64,000 nt of DNA from Magnetospirillum sp. 64-120 (GTDB lineage: Bacteria > Pseudomonadota > Alphaproteobacteria > Rhodospirillales > Magnetospirillaceae): the NCBI GenBank assembly GCA_001898825.1, contig MKVK01000022.1, positions 49,186 through 113,185 on the forward strand, given 5' to 3'. Made by a program: the position numbers and the translations under genes. This document shows, piece by piece, positions 25,931 through 34,405 of the stretch. The first letter of the stretch is position 1. Each line of letters starts with the position of its first letter. The notes beneath the pieces were generated by a model. It was given only the letters and a program-made list of their open reading frames with translations. It was not told the origin of the DNA and made no database searches.

Positions 25931-27888
25931 TAGGCACCCGCTCGGTTAAGGGTGGCCGCACTGGGCAAGGTGTAGATCGGCGGCGCGGCCTTCCGCTGTG
26001 CCCGCTCGAATGCGGCCCGGCGGTTGGTCTCGGCGAACATATCCATAATCTGCTCAAGGAATTCCAGATCGTGCGGGTAGTCGCTCGTCACCCAAGCCTG
26101 GAGCGGCATTAGGTCTCGATAGTGCCGAAGATGAAGGATGCGTTCGGCGACGTATTCCAGGCAATCGTAGGTCACGAATGCCTTGGAGCATCCCATCAGA
26201 CATGCTTGGGATTGGCAGAGCTTCCCTTCTTCATGGCTAGGCGCAATCCCCTTGTCCGGCGCATAGGGATTAACACAGGTCACCCCCTGCCTTGTCCGGA
26301 AGCCGCCCTTGCCTAGTGTCTCCGCTTCCGTCGACGTAAGCCGACCATTTTGGACCAACTGCCGGAGAATGTGGGGGTTGAGCCTGCCGATGCCGACCTC
26401 GTTGAAGACATGGGTCTGAAAGTCGAAAAACTGGCGCCGATGGCGGTTTCGAATGGCCTTCTGGTTGATGTAATGGAGGATGGACGAGAGATCCTTGTGG
26501 CCGAGCGCTAGCTGCGTCACCAGCAAATTGTAGCCCGAGCTTTCGTAGGCAAAAATACCCCAGCTGTTCCTCGTGAGAGCTTGGTTGAACTCCAGCTGTC
26601 GCCCCTGGTGAACGATACCGTCTTCTCGGAAGAGGTCGTTGACATAAGCGTACCTGGTGTCCTTCCCGAGACAGCTGATGCGCCCGTCCTTGGTGAGGAA
26701 AAGCCATACCCGGTTCTTCAACCCCCTTAGTGCGCTCATCTCGGCTTCGATCGCCTTGATGTCGACCAACCCCTTCCCTTGGCTTTCGATCTGGAGACTG
26801 TCGATCTGTCGCTGAAGGGCATCCCTGAGTGGGCGGGTCCACTCCAGCACCCGGCAGATCAGCTGGTATGGATGCTCGGGCTTGTGCTTCAGGCTGTAGG
26901 TCTTCTGGACGGCGCCTCGCGCACGCGCCTTAGCCGACTGCAGTTCGACTACTTGCTGCGGGCGCGTCGGGTGGGGCCGACTCCAGTGCTCCGCTTGCAT
27001 GTCCATGGCGGTGGACGTGTTCCAGCCCGTCCGCAGTAGGAAGAGGCAGAACACTGGGAGCAGGTCGGTCTGCGCCGGGACCAACCACCAAGCATGATTT
27101 ACATGAACCCGCACCCTGGACGCGGGCAGACATGGGAACGTCATCCCCCCTCTGAGCGCAGGTGAACACTCCCACCCTTCCAGATTCCAATCTAAATTCT
27201 CTGCGGATTCTGCTAACCGCTTGAGGACCCGCGCCCTCTCGTCGGCAGGCGCATCTACGGATCTCCACGCATCCTTGAGGCGTCGATCGGTCTCCTCAAT
27301 GTGCTTGAATAGGACCTTCGCCGCCCGGTGCATCACCTCAGGCTCAATGGTTTCGTCCTGCTCGGCGCCGACTCGCGCTTTCACCTTTTGGGGATTAGGG
27401 AATGGGTTCGGCGGGAGGGGATAGCCCGATTGGGTGCTCACCCCCGGGGCCATGATCTCCGCCGCCTCGTCGAACACGCGCTTGCAGTGAAAGTACCGGT
27501 AGTGCGCCCGGCCGTCGCCTTGGGCACTCATCCAATCCTTGAACAGGGTCCAGATCGTCCCGGGAATATCGAGCACTGTCTGCGGTGAGCGGAAAGCGCC
27601 CCCACCTGCTTCAGACACGTCTTCCATCTCGTCGAGGAAACGCCAGAAGGCGGTTAGGTCCTGGAGCATGGTCGCAAAACTCCCGCGCGCCAGCTTCCGT
27701 TCGGCGATCCTTTTTAGCCCGGCGAGCGCGACCACTGCCAAGTCCGGGCGGCCGGTCAGCGGTGAAGTGGTGCTCGTCCCATCTCGACCATAGGCGAGAT
27801 GCTCGCACGAGACTTGCCATTCACCGATCCCATGACCGGTGTCGACGTTCGCGCATCCACGCACGATGAGTTGTTGGGGATCAAGCAT
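25930..27888 (-). CDS. Tyrosine recombinase 2 (GinB-like), partly degenerate active site
   Basis: A 652-residue protein related to integrases. R286 (LLRTGWNTSTAM), H464 (ALGHKDLSS) and Y473 (ILHYINQ) match the Arg, His and Tyr of the family, but the HxxR box reads QALTR around 436-440, so the His seems lost. A Cys-rich segment follows (TCVNPYAPDKG, then LCQSQACLMGCSKAF). It overlaps recombinase 1 by 8 nt. In three-recombinase elements the members are not interchangeable; this one may have a structural or regulatory part in the complex. Confidence 0.8.
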   Translation of the reverse strand: MLDPQQLIVRGCANVDTGHGIGEWQVSCEHLAYGRDGTSTTSPLTGRPDLAVVALAGLKRIAERKLARGSFATMLQDLTAFWRFLDEMEDVSEAGGGAFRSPQTVLDIPGTIWTLFKDWMSAQGDGRAHYRYFHCKRVFDEAAEIMAPGVSTQSGYPLPPNPFPNPQKVKARVGAEQDETIEPEVMHRAAKVLFKHIEETDRRLKDAWRSVDAPADERARVLKRLAESAENLDWNLEGWECSPALRGGMTFPCLPASRVRVHVNHAWWLVPAQTDLLPVFCLFLLRTGWNTSTAMDMQAEHWSRPHPTRPQQVVELQSAKARARGAVQKTYSLKHKPEHPYQLICRVLEWTRPLRDALQRQIDSLQIESQGKGLVDIKAIEAEMSALRGLKNRVWLFLTKDGRISCLGKDTRYAYVNDLFREDGIVHQGRQLEFNQALTRNSWGIFAYESSGYNLLVTQLALGHKDLSSILHYINQKAIRNRHRRQFFDFQTHVFNEVGIGRLNPHILRQLVQNGRLTSTEAETLGKGGFRTRQGVTCVNPYAPDKGIAPSHEEGKLCQSQACLMGCSKAFVTYDCLEYVAERILHLRHYRDLMPLQAWVTSDYPHDLEFLEQIMDMFAETNRRAAFERAQRKAAPPIYTLPSAATLNRAGA

Positions 27889-29152
27889 CGAGAAGTCCGT
27901 TCACGCTGTCGCCGTCGATCCAATCCTGGAAGCTGATGGCCCTGTCGGAATGTGCGGTCAATTGATGGAGCGCAACCAGGTAACGCTGTGTGGTGCTGAT
28001 GTGCGCATGCCCCAGGTTAAGCTGTAAGGTGATCAGTTCCTGGGTCAGGTGATGCTCCATGGATTGGCTGGCGAGCATCAGTCCGTCCCGCGCGGCTTGC
28101 CGTTGCTCGCTCGCCCACGCTTTCAACAGGTAATGCACCGCATACCAATGGCGGCCGAGGTGGGGCGAGATGGCGCCGCCCGCCTTGAAATTGGCCCAGA
28201 ACGTCCTGTAGGCGAACGGGCACCCTCGCTCGCTCAGCAAGAGGGTGCCCAAATCGGCTGACTTTGAGCGATGTGCCCGGATCTTGCGCTCGAACTCGAC
28301 GTAATCCTCGATCTCGTCGTAGAGACCGCTGTCGATCTCCACATTGCGCCGCTTCCGTCCCTTCCCCAGCACCGAGATGAAACGCTGCTGACCGGCACGA
28401 CGGATGTCGGAAATAACGTCGGCCACCTTGATAGTCACCACCTCGCTGGCGCGCAGACCGCAGAAGAAAACCAACTTGGCGCCGAGTTGCAGCGCCGGGT
28501 CCTCCACGGCCTGGATCATCTCCTTCACCTCCTCCGAGGTCGGGAACATGATGGTGGAGGGGTCGGCCCGGCGAACCACGGCGTAGTGCTTGCGGGTCAC
28601 CGTTGTCGTGTTACCGCTGGCGGCGCCCTGCTTGACCTTGGAGAAAGTGGTCTTCAACGCCAGCGCTGGCGCCAAGCCGCGATGCTCGGCCCATTTCCGT
28701 AAATGGATCACGGAGACCTGTCGCTGCGCGATCGTCGTCTTGGCCAGATGAAGGCCATCGCTGCTCCAGGCGCCGGACTCCATGTGCCTGGCGTACTGGT
28801 CGATGTCTTCCTCGCCGACCCGAAGCGGGTCGATGATTTGTCCAAGGTGCATCCGAGGGGTGCCGCACCACTGGAGAAAATTAAGGAGGCGATAGGCCAC
28901 CTGCTCCACCGTCGACGGCGCCACTCGATAGCGCCGCTTGAAGGTGACGGTTTCGCCTTCGTCGGGATGCCACCGACCGCGCCAAAGATCTTGAAGATGC
29001 CTGTTGGCGGCGTCCGGGCAACCGTCAGCCATGAGGATGAACGGACACCCCAGCAGTGCCTCCGGCACCCCCTGATCTAACGCTGACTGTCCGATCTTGA
29101 AGACGCTTTTCACCCAAACAGACTCCCCCATCACCCCCATTGGGCTAGCCAC
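27881..29152 (-). CDS. Tyrosine recombinase 1 (GinA-like), complete active site
   Basis: Up to 423 residues from GTG 29152; ATG 29140 is also possible. Catalytic residues: R234 (CGLRASEV), K264 (LGKGRKRR), H331-x2-R334 (HLGR), H382 (NLGHAH) and Y391. The N-terminal half contains the SAM-like core-binding domain (around 75-155). It is the first gene of the operon and lies about 85 bp from the break in dut, where the attachment site should be. Probably the main integrase. Confidence 0.88.
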   Translation of the reverse strand: MASPMGVMGESVWVKSVFKIGQSALDQGVPEALLGCPFILMADGCPDAANRHLQDLWRGRWHPDEGETVTFKRRYRVAPSTVEQVAYRLLNFLQWCGTPRMHLGQIIDPLRVGEEDIDQYARHMESGAWSSDGLHLAKTTIAQRQVSVIHLRKWAEHRGLAPALALKTTFSKVKQGAASGNTTTVTRKHYAVVRRADPSTIMFPTSEEVKEMIQAVEDPALQLGAKLVFFCGLRASEVVTIKVADVISDIRRAGQQRFISVLGKGRKRRNVEIDSGLYDEIEDYVEFERKIRAHRSKSADLGTLLLSERGCPFAYRTFWANFKAGGAISPHLGRHWYAVHYLLKAWASEQRQAARDGLMLASQSMEHHLTQELITLQLNLGHAHISTTQRYLVALHQLTAHSDRAISFQDWIDGDSVNGLLDA

Positions 29153-29190
29153 TAAGATAGCAGGGGAATAGCGAGGAAGGGTAAAAGCCT

Positions 29191-29212
29191 GGTGAAATCA
29201 GTACGATTCACC
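29191..29212. repeat. Inverted repeat at the island end
   Basis: GGTGAA at 29191 and TTCACC at 29207 form an inverted repeat with a 10-bp centre (the arms extend imperfectly, ggtgaaatc / gattcacc). It lies between the first recombinase gene and the dut break. Arms around a short spacer are what tyrosine recombinases bind, so this may be part of the attachment site or an end-binding site; inference. Confidence 0.4.
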
Positions 29213-29507
29213 CATTGAGCCGAAAATCATGAATATCGGCGTCGATGGTGCCGGGGCTGTTCAGCACGGTGATGCCGTGCTTGACCGCCAGACCGGAACG
29301 CGGCCGCACCTGGGCTTCGTACCCCACCGGGATGGCGATGGCGAAACCGCAGGGGATGCGCACGCGCTTGCCCGCCCCCAAGGTGATGTCGGCGGGGATG
29401 CAGGCCATTAGATCCAGGCCGGCGGCATGGGCGCTTTCATAGCGCGGCAGCGGCAGATCGGCGGCATGGGGCAGGCGCTGGACCCGCAGGGTGACGGCGT
29501 TGCTCAT
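29208..29507 (-). pseudogene. dut: dUTP diphosphatase, 3' end lost at island junction
   Basis: A 99-residue frame. Residues 1-91 are a normal dUTPase N-terminal part, including ARPRSGLA-type motif 2 ([13 protein letters not shown]) and the beginning of motif 3 (NSPGTIDAD). The family continues YRGE; here it reads IHDFRLNG and stops. Motif 3 is cut, and motifs 4 and 5, about 50-60 residues, are missing, so dUTP hydrolysis is not expected. The ATG overlaps the coaBC stop, as usual for the conserved ubiE-ubiB-coaBC-dut order. The rest of dut is presumably beyond the island's other end. Confidence 0.9.
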
Positions 29508-30724
29508 GGTTTTCCCTTCACGGTGTCGGCGATCTTCCAGGCCAGGCGTTCGGCCACGTCGGCCTTGGCGATGCGCGGCCAGTCCTCGACGCCCCCTTGG
29601 GTGATCAGATGCACGGTGTTGAAATCACTGCCGAAGGTGCCTGACGCCGGCGACACGTCGTTGGCGACGATCCAGTCGCAGCCCTTGCGCTGCAGCTTGG
29701 CCCGCGCATGGGTCAGCAAATTCTCGGTCTCGGCGGCGAAGCCCACCACCAGACGCGGCCGCGCCGAACCCTTTTCCGACAACGTCGCCAGGATGTCGGG
29801 ATTGGCCGCCAGCTCGATGGCCGGGGGCGGACCGTTCGGGTCCTTCTTGCGCTTTTCCTTGGACGCGTTGGACACCGTCCAGTCAGCGACGGCGGCGGCG
29901 CAGACGGCGATGTCCACCGGCAGGGTGCCCAAGGCGGCACCCAGCATTTCCCGCGCCGTTTCCACGTGCACCACCTTCATGTCGGGCGGATCGGGCAGCT
30001 TGACCGGGCCGGTGATCAGCGTCACCTTGGCGCCCAGCCGGGCCAGGGCGGCGGCGATGGCGTGGCCCTGCTTGCCCGAGGACCGGTTGCCGATGAAGCG
30101 CACCGGGTCGATGGGTTCGAAAGTGGGGCCGCTGGTCACCAGCGCCTTCAGGCCGCGCAACGGGCCGGAAGACAGCAGACCTTCGATGGCGGCCAGGATC
30201 TCGGCGGGTTCGGCCATGCGGCCCAGGCCGCTTTCGCCTTCCGCCAGCATGCCGGAATTGGGGCCGACCACGTGGACGCCGCGATCCTTCAAGGTCGCCA
30301 TGTTGGCCCGTGTCGCCGGATGCCCCCACATGCGGAAATTCATGGCCGGCGCCACCAGGATCGGTTTGTCGGTGACCAGCAACGCGGTGGACGCCAGATC
30401 GTCAGCCAGACCATGGGTCATCTTGGCCAGCAAATTGGCGGTGGCCGGCGCCACCACCACCAGGTCGCAATCGCGCGCCAGGGTGATGTGGCCGATTTCA
30501 TGTTCGTCGGTCAGGGAAAAGGTGTCGGCGAACACCTTGTTGCCCGACAGCGTCTGCACCGCAAGCGGGGTGACGAAATTCTGGGCATTGGCGGTCAGCA
30601 CACAGCGCACGTCGGCGCCCCGGTCCTTCAACCGCCGGATCAGTTCCAGCGATTTGTACGCGGCGATGCCACCCGAGATGACCAACAGGACGCGTCTTCC
30701 GTCAAGCACTGGGATACCCCACAC
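29504..30724 (-). CDS. coaBC: Phosphopantothenoylcysteine decarboxylase / phosphopantothenate-cysteine ligase
   Basis: A 406-residue bifunctional enzyme of coenzyme A synthesis. The N-terminal flavoprotein CoaC domain has GGIAAYKS, the active-site His in [11 protein letters not shown] and PAMNFRMW. The C-terminal CoaB domain has [26 protein letters not shown] and the KIKK-like KEKRKKD lysine region. It condenses 4'-phosphopantothenate with cysteine and decarboxylates the product. Together with panB and panC further right, the window holds two parts of the pantothenate/CoA pathway. Confidence 0.95.
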   Translation of the reverse strand: MWGIPVLDGRRVLLVISGGIAAYKSLELIRRLKDRGADVRCVLTANAQNFVTPLAVQTLSGNKVFADTFSLTDEHEIGHITLARDCDLVVVAPATANLLAKMTHGLADDLASTALLVTDKPILVAPAMNFRMWGHPATRANMATLKDRGVHVVGPNSGMLAEGESGLGRMAEPAEILAAIEGLLSSGPLRGLKALVTSGPTFEPIDPVRFIGNRSSGKQGHAIAAALARLGAKVTLITGPVKLPDPPDMKVVHVETAREMLGAALGTLPVDIAVCAAAVADWTVSNASKEKRKKDPNGPPPAIELAANPDILATLSEKGSARPRLVVGFAAETENLLTHARAKLQRKGCDWIVANDVSPASGTFGSDFNTVHLITQGGVEDWPRIAKADVAERLAWKIADTVKGKP

Positions 30725-30780
30725 ATTCTACCCAAAGACAAGTGTGGTTAACCTAGCGCTTCACACGCTAACGCGCAAGT

Positions 30781-32313
30781 TTACTTCAGCACCAGCAAAA
30801 TACCCAGGACGGCGGCCAGCACCCAAGGCAGCCAAGTGGTGGCGCGGCGCCCGCCGCCTTCGCCACGCATGGCGCGGACGGTGTCGGGATGCAGCTTCAA
30901 CCCGCCATTCATCAAGTTGGTATAAGCCTTCTCGGTTTCCGCCAGCATGCGCGGCAGCCGTTCCAGGCTTTGCACCACGCCGACCACACTGTCCTTGATG
31001 CGCGCCTGCGGCCCCAGATGCTGGAACATCCAGGTCTCGATCAGCGGACGGGCCATTTCCCACATGTTGACGCTGTTGTCCAAGGTGCGGCCGACGCCTT
31101 CGGCCACCAGCATGCTTTTTTGCAGCATCAGCAATTGCGGCTGGGTCTGCATGGAAAACTGCTCGGTGATCTGGAACAGTTGGCCCAGCAGGCGGGCGAT
31201 GGAAATCTCGTGCAGCGGCTTGCCCATGATCGGCTCGGCGATGGACCGGCAGGCCTGGGTGAAGTTGTCGACGTTCTGGTCGGCGGGGACGAAGCCGGCC
31301 TCGAAATGCACTTCCGCCACCCGGCGGTAATTGCCGTTCAAAAAGCCCACCAGCATCTCGCCCAGGAAGCGACGGGTCTTCAGGTCGACCCGGCCCATGA
31401 TGCCGAAATCGACCGCCACCAGGTTGCCGTCCAGGTCCACGAACAGATTGCCCGGATGCATGTCGGCGTGGAAGAAGCCGTCGCGGAACACCATGTTGAA
31501 GAACGCCTCGGCGGCCTTGCGCAACACCTCGTCCGGTTCGATGCCGGCTTCCTTGATGGCGCCCACTTCGTCCACCGGGATGCCGTGAACCCGTTCCAGG
31601 GTCATCATGCGCTGGCCGGTGCGTTGCCAGTCCACCTGGGGCACCCGGAAAGACGTGTCGCCGGTGAAGTTTTCCGCCAGTTCCGCCGCCGCCGCCGCTT
31701 CGAAGCGCAAATCCATTTCCAGCTGCACCGATTCGGCGAAGGTGTCGACGCTTTCCACCATGCGCAGGCGGCGCAAGCTGGGCTGTGTCAGTTCCACCCA
31801 TTCAGCCAGCCAGCGCAGCAGGTCGATGTCTTTCTTGAAAGCCAGGTCGACGCCGGGACGCAGCACCTTGACCGCCACCTGACGACCGTCGGACGTGGTG
31901 GCGAAATGCACCTGGGCGATGGACGCCGCCGCCACCGGCTGGTCGTCGAATTCGGCATAGAAATCGGATAGCGGCCCGCCCAGTTCCTCTTCGATGATAT
32001 TGCGCGCCAGGGAAGCCGGGAACGGCGCCAGACGGTCCTGCAGATGGGACAGGTCGGCGGCCATTTCCTCGCCCAGCAAATCGGCGCGGGTGGACAAAGC
32101 CTGCCCCAGCTTGATGAAGGTCGGCCCCAATTCCGACAACGCCGCCGCCAGGCGCTGGCCGGGACGGCCTTGGTGCAGCGGCGGGCGGCCCAGACGCATG
32201 ACTTTCGCGGCCAGGGCGGCGATGGGCAGGTCAACCACAGAAAGCGCGTCGTGGCGGGCCAGCACGCGGGCGATGGTGAACAGACGGTTGAGGTTGCGGA
32301 TGGCGCGGATCAT
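30781..32313 (-). CDS. ubiB: Ubiquinone biosynthesis accessory kinase-like protein UbiB
   Basis: A 510-residue ABC1/ADCK-family protein. The KxGQ signature is present (TFIKLGQALSTRADLLG), followed by the kinase-like core (VAVKVLRPGVD, DGFFHADMHPGNLFVD and VAVDFGIMG). Two C-terminal TM helices end the protein (TTWLPWVLAAVLGILLVL). UbiB supports ubiquinone synthesis in the inner membrane. It is 3 bp after ubiE, so the two are co-transcribed. Confidence 0.95.
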   Translation of the reverse strand: MIRAIRNLNRLFTIARVLARHDALSVVDLPIAALAAKVMRLGRPPLHQGRPGQRLAAALSELGPTFIKLGQALSTRADLLGEEMAADLSHLQDRLAPFPASLARNIIEEELGGPLSDFYAEFDDQPVAAASIAQVHFATTSDGRQVAVKVLRPGVDLAFKKDIDLLRWLAEWVELTQPSLRRLRMVESVDTFAESVQLEMDLRFEAAAAAELAENFTGDTSFRVPQVDWQRTGQRMMTLERVHGIPVDEVGAIKEAGIEPDEVLRKAAEAFFNMVFRDGFFHADMHPGNLFVDLDGNLVAVDFGIMGRVDLKTRRFLGEMLVGFLNGNYRRVAEVHFEAGFVPADQNVDNFTQACRSIAEPIMGKPLHEISIARLLGQLFQITEQFSMQTQPQLLMLQKSMLVAEGVGRTLDNSVNMWEMARPLIETWMFQHLGPQARIKDSVVGVVQSLERLPRMLAETEKAYTNLMNGGLKLHPDTVRAMRGEGGGRRATTWLPWVLAAVLGILLVLK

Positions 32314-32316
32314 GGG

Positions 32317-33078
32317 CTAGAGGCGCCAGCCGGAATGGATGGCGGCGATGCCGCCCGACAGGTTGCGCACCTCGACGCGGGAAAAACCGGCGTCGCGCAC
32401 CATCTGAGCCAGTTCTTCCTGGGGCGGGAACTTGCGGATGCTTTCCACCAGATACTGATAGGCCGCTTCGTCGCCCGCCACCATGGACCCCAGCTTGGGC
32501 AGCACGTTGAAGGAATAAAGGTCGTAGAATTCGCGCAGCCCCGGCACCACCACCTTGGAAAATTCCAGGCACATGAAACGCCCGCCCGGCTTCAGCACCC
32601 GATAGGCCTCGGCGATGGCGCGATCCCAATGGGTGACGTTGCGCAGGCAAAAGGCGATGGTGTAGCGGTCCACCGAACCATCGGGGATGGGCAAGGTCTC
32701 GGCGTTGCCGCACACCCAGTTGATCTGGCTGGTGACGTTGCGGTCCACCGCCCGGTCGCGGCCCACCTTCAGCATTTCCTTGTTGATGTCGCAGACCACC
32801 GCCGGACCGCCGCCGCGCTTTTTCCAGCCAAAGGCGATGTCGCCGGTGCCGCCGCCCACGTCCAGCAGGGTCTGATTGGCCTGGGGCCGCAGCCAGTCCA
32901 GGAAGTTGGACTTCCACAGACGGTGCACGCCGGCGCTCATCAGATCGTTCATCAAATCGTACTTGCCGGCCACCGAATCGAAGACGCCGCGCACAAGCGA
33001 GACTTTTTCTTCCTCGCGCACGGTCTGGAAGCCGAAATGGGTGGTGGCGTTGCCTTGGGGCTGATCTTCATTCGTCAT
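32317..33078 (-). CDS. ubiE: Ubiquinone/menaquinone C-methyltransferase UbiE
   Basis: A 253-residue SAM-dependent methyltransferase with FDSVAGKYDLMNDLMS, the SAM loop LLDVGGGTGDIAFGW and the family signature RNVTHWDRAIAEAYRVLKPG. It methylates the quinone ring in ubiquinone synthesis. First gene of the ubiE-ubiB-coaBC-dut run and divergent from mutM, an order shared by many alphaproteobacteria. Confidence 0.95.
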   Translation of the reverse strand: MTNEDQPQGNATTHFGFQTVREEEKVSLVRGVFDSVAGKYDLMNDLMSAGVHRLWKSNFLDWLRPQANQTLLDVGGGTGDIAFGWKKRGGGPAVVCDINKEMLKVGRDRAVDRNVTSQINWVCGNAETLPIPDGSVDRYTIAFCLRNVTHWDRAIAEAYRVLKPGGRFMCLEFSKVVVPGLREFYDLYSFNVLPKLGSMVAGDEAAYQYLVESIRKFPPQEELAQMVRDAGFSRVEVRNLSGGIAAIHSGWRL

Positions 33079-33161
33079 GGTGCGGCAGATTATCGCAAGC
33101 CGGCAGCACAGGCGAGCGCGGAGTTTTTGACTCGCTCCACCGCTTCGGGCAGCATGCCGCC

Positions 33162-33998
33162 ATGCCCGAGCTTCCCGAAGTCGAAACCGTCGCCCGAGGT
33201 TTGGCCGCCGTCTGGCCGGGCCGGCGATTCGTCCGCGTGCTGGCGCGCCGCCCCGACCTGCGCAAGCCCCTGCCCCAGAATTTCGCCGAACGCCTGACCG
33301 GGCGGCGGGTGGAAGAGGTCGGCCGTCGGGCCAAATACCTGCTGGTGCGCCTGGACGACGGCACCACGCTGTTGGGCCATCTGGGCATGAGCGGCGCCAT
33401 GGTCATCAGCCAGGGCAAGAACGAACCGCCGGGGCCGCACGACCATATCGAATTCGTCACCGACGAAGGGATCATGGTCACCTATCGCGATCCCCGGCGC
33501 TTCGGGTTGATGGATTTGACCGACACCCCCCAAACCCACCCGCTTTTGGCCCATCTGGGACCCGAACCCCTGGGCCCCGATTTCCACGAAGTCGCCCTGG
33601 CCGCCGCTTTGGACGGCAAGGCCGCCCCCATCAAGGCGGCGCTTTTGGACCAGAATATCGTCGCCGGTTTGGGCAACATCTATGTGTCGGAAAGCCTGTT
33701 CCTGTCGGGGATCGCGCCGACGCGGCCGGCGAAAAGCCTGAAGAAGGCGGAAATCGCCAAACTGGTCCCCGCCATCCGCGCCGTTTTGGCCCGCGCCATC
33801 GCCGCCGGCGGATCGTCTTTGAAGGATCACGTGCGTCCCGACGGGGAACTGGGCTATTTCCAGCATTCCTTCACCGTCTACGACCGCGCGGGGATGGCTT
33901 GCCCCGATTGCGACTGCGACGTGTCGAAAACCGGAGGAATCCAGCGCATCGTGCAAAGCGGGCGTTCTACTTTCTTCTGTGCCAAGAAACAGCGTTGA
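33162..33998 (+). CDS. mutM: Formamidopyrimidine-DNA glycosylase
   Basis: A 278-residue base-excision repair enzyme for 8-oxoguanine. It begins MPELPEVETVARGL, giving the catalytic Pro2 and Glu3; Lys in GRRAKYLL and the helix-two-turn-helix with NIYVSESLF are present. The C-terminal zinc finger has C247, C250 and C273, but the fourth ligand position (276) is Lys in FFCAKKQR, where CxxCQR is usual. An extra Cys at 252 may or may not compensate. The start fits the family exactly. Confidence 0.93.
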   Translation: MPELPEVETVARGLAAVWPGRRFVRVLARRPDLRKPLPQNFAERLTGRRVEEVGRRAKYLLVRLDDGTTLLGHLGMSGAMVISQGKNEPPGPHDHIEFVTDEGIMVTYRDPRRFGLMDLTDTPQTHPLLAHLGPEPLGPDFHEVALAAALDGKAAPIKAALLDQNIVAGLGNIYVSESLFLSGIAPTRPAKSLKKAEIAKLVPAIRAVLARAIAAGGSSLKDHVRPDGELGYFQHSFTVYDRAGMACPDCDCDVSKTGGIQRIVQSGRSTFFCAKKQR

Positions 33999-34018
33999 TG
34001 GTATAGCCCTTGATCACC

Positions 34019-34378
34019 ATGCGGACTTTCACTTCCCTTTTGGGCGCCTTCGCCCTGGTTCTGCTGCTGGCTTGCGGCGATGCGCGGGCGCAGGGATTCC
34101 TGACCGCTTACGAGGATCTGCCGCTGGCCCCCGGCCTGACCGAGGTCGCCGGTTCCGGCCTGTCCTTCGACACCCCGGGCGGCCGCATCGTCGAAGCCTA
34201 TGCCCGAGGTGCCGGAAAGGCCGCTGACATCCTGGCCTTCTATGCCGCCACCCTGCCCCAGCTGGGCTGGACCAAGGCGGGGCCGGCCGAGTTCCGTCGC
34301 GACGACGAAACCCTGAAGCTGGCCATCGAAACCCAGGGGCGCGACGTGGTGGTGCATTTCACCATCGCCCCCGAATAA
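34019..34378 (+). CDS. Small predicted lipoprotein
   Basis: A 119-residue protein with N-terminal signal and a lipobox ending at Cys18 (LVLLLAC-G). The mature part (VAGSGLSFDTPGGRIVEAYA, then DILAFYAATLPQLGW) resembles small envelope proteins of alphaproteobacteria found upstream of enoyl-CoA hydratase; no specific function recognised. It lies between mutM and the hydratase gene in the same direction. Confidence 0.75.
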   Translation: MRTFTSLLGAFALVLLLACGDARAQGFLTAYEDLPLAPGLTEVAGSGLSFDTPGGRIVEAYARGAGKAADILAFYAATLPQLGWTKAGPAEFRRDDETLKLAIETQGRDVVVHFTIAPE

Positions 34379-34405
34379 CACCAATTCCAACCACGAGGCT
34401 TTCCC

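Larger units (their letters stand above)
1..29235. mobile_element. Integrative genomic island, right end (left end outside window)
   Basis: The right boundary is placed near 29235, where the dut frame stops matching the dUTPase family. A recombinase operon starts within 90 bp of the break and points into the island, as is usual for integrative elements that carry their recombinases at one end. Everything from 1 to about 29.15 kb is accessory in character (metal resistance, nucleases, Fic, recombinases), while everything to the right is conserved housekeeping. The left end and the missing 3' half of dut are not in the window, so total size and direct repeats cannot be seen. The three-recombinase operon resembles GInt islands (ginABCD) or Tn554 (tnpABC) rather than phages or ICEs; no conjugation or phage genes are seen. 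The boundary is inference from dut. Confidence 0.75.

Noticed and set aside
1-29235. Prophage or conjugative element
   Set aside because: No capsid, terminase, relaxase, type IV secretion or transposase genes were seen in the visible part.
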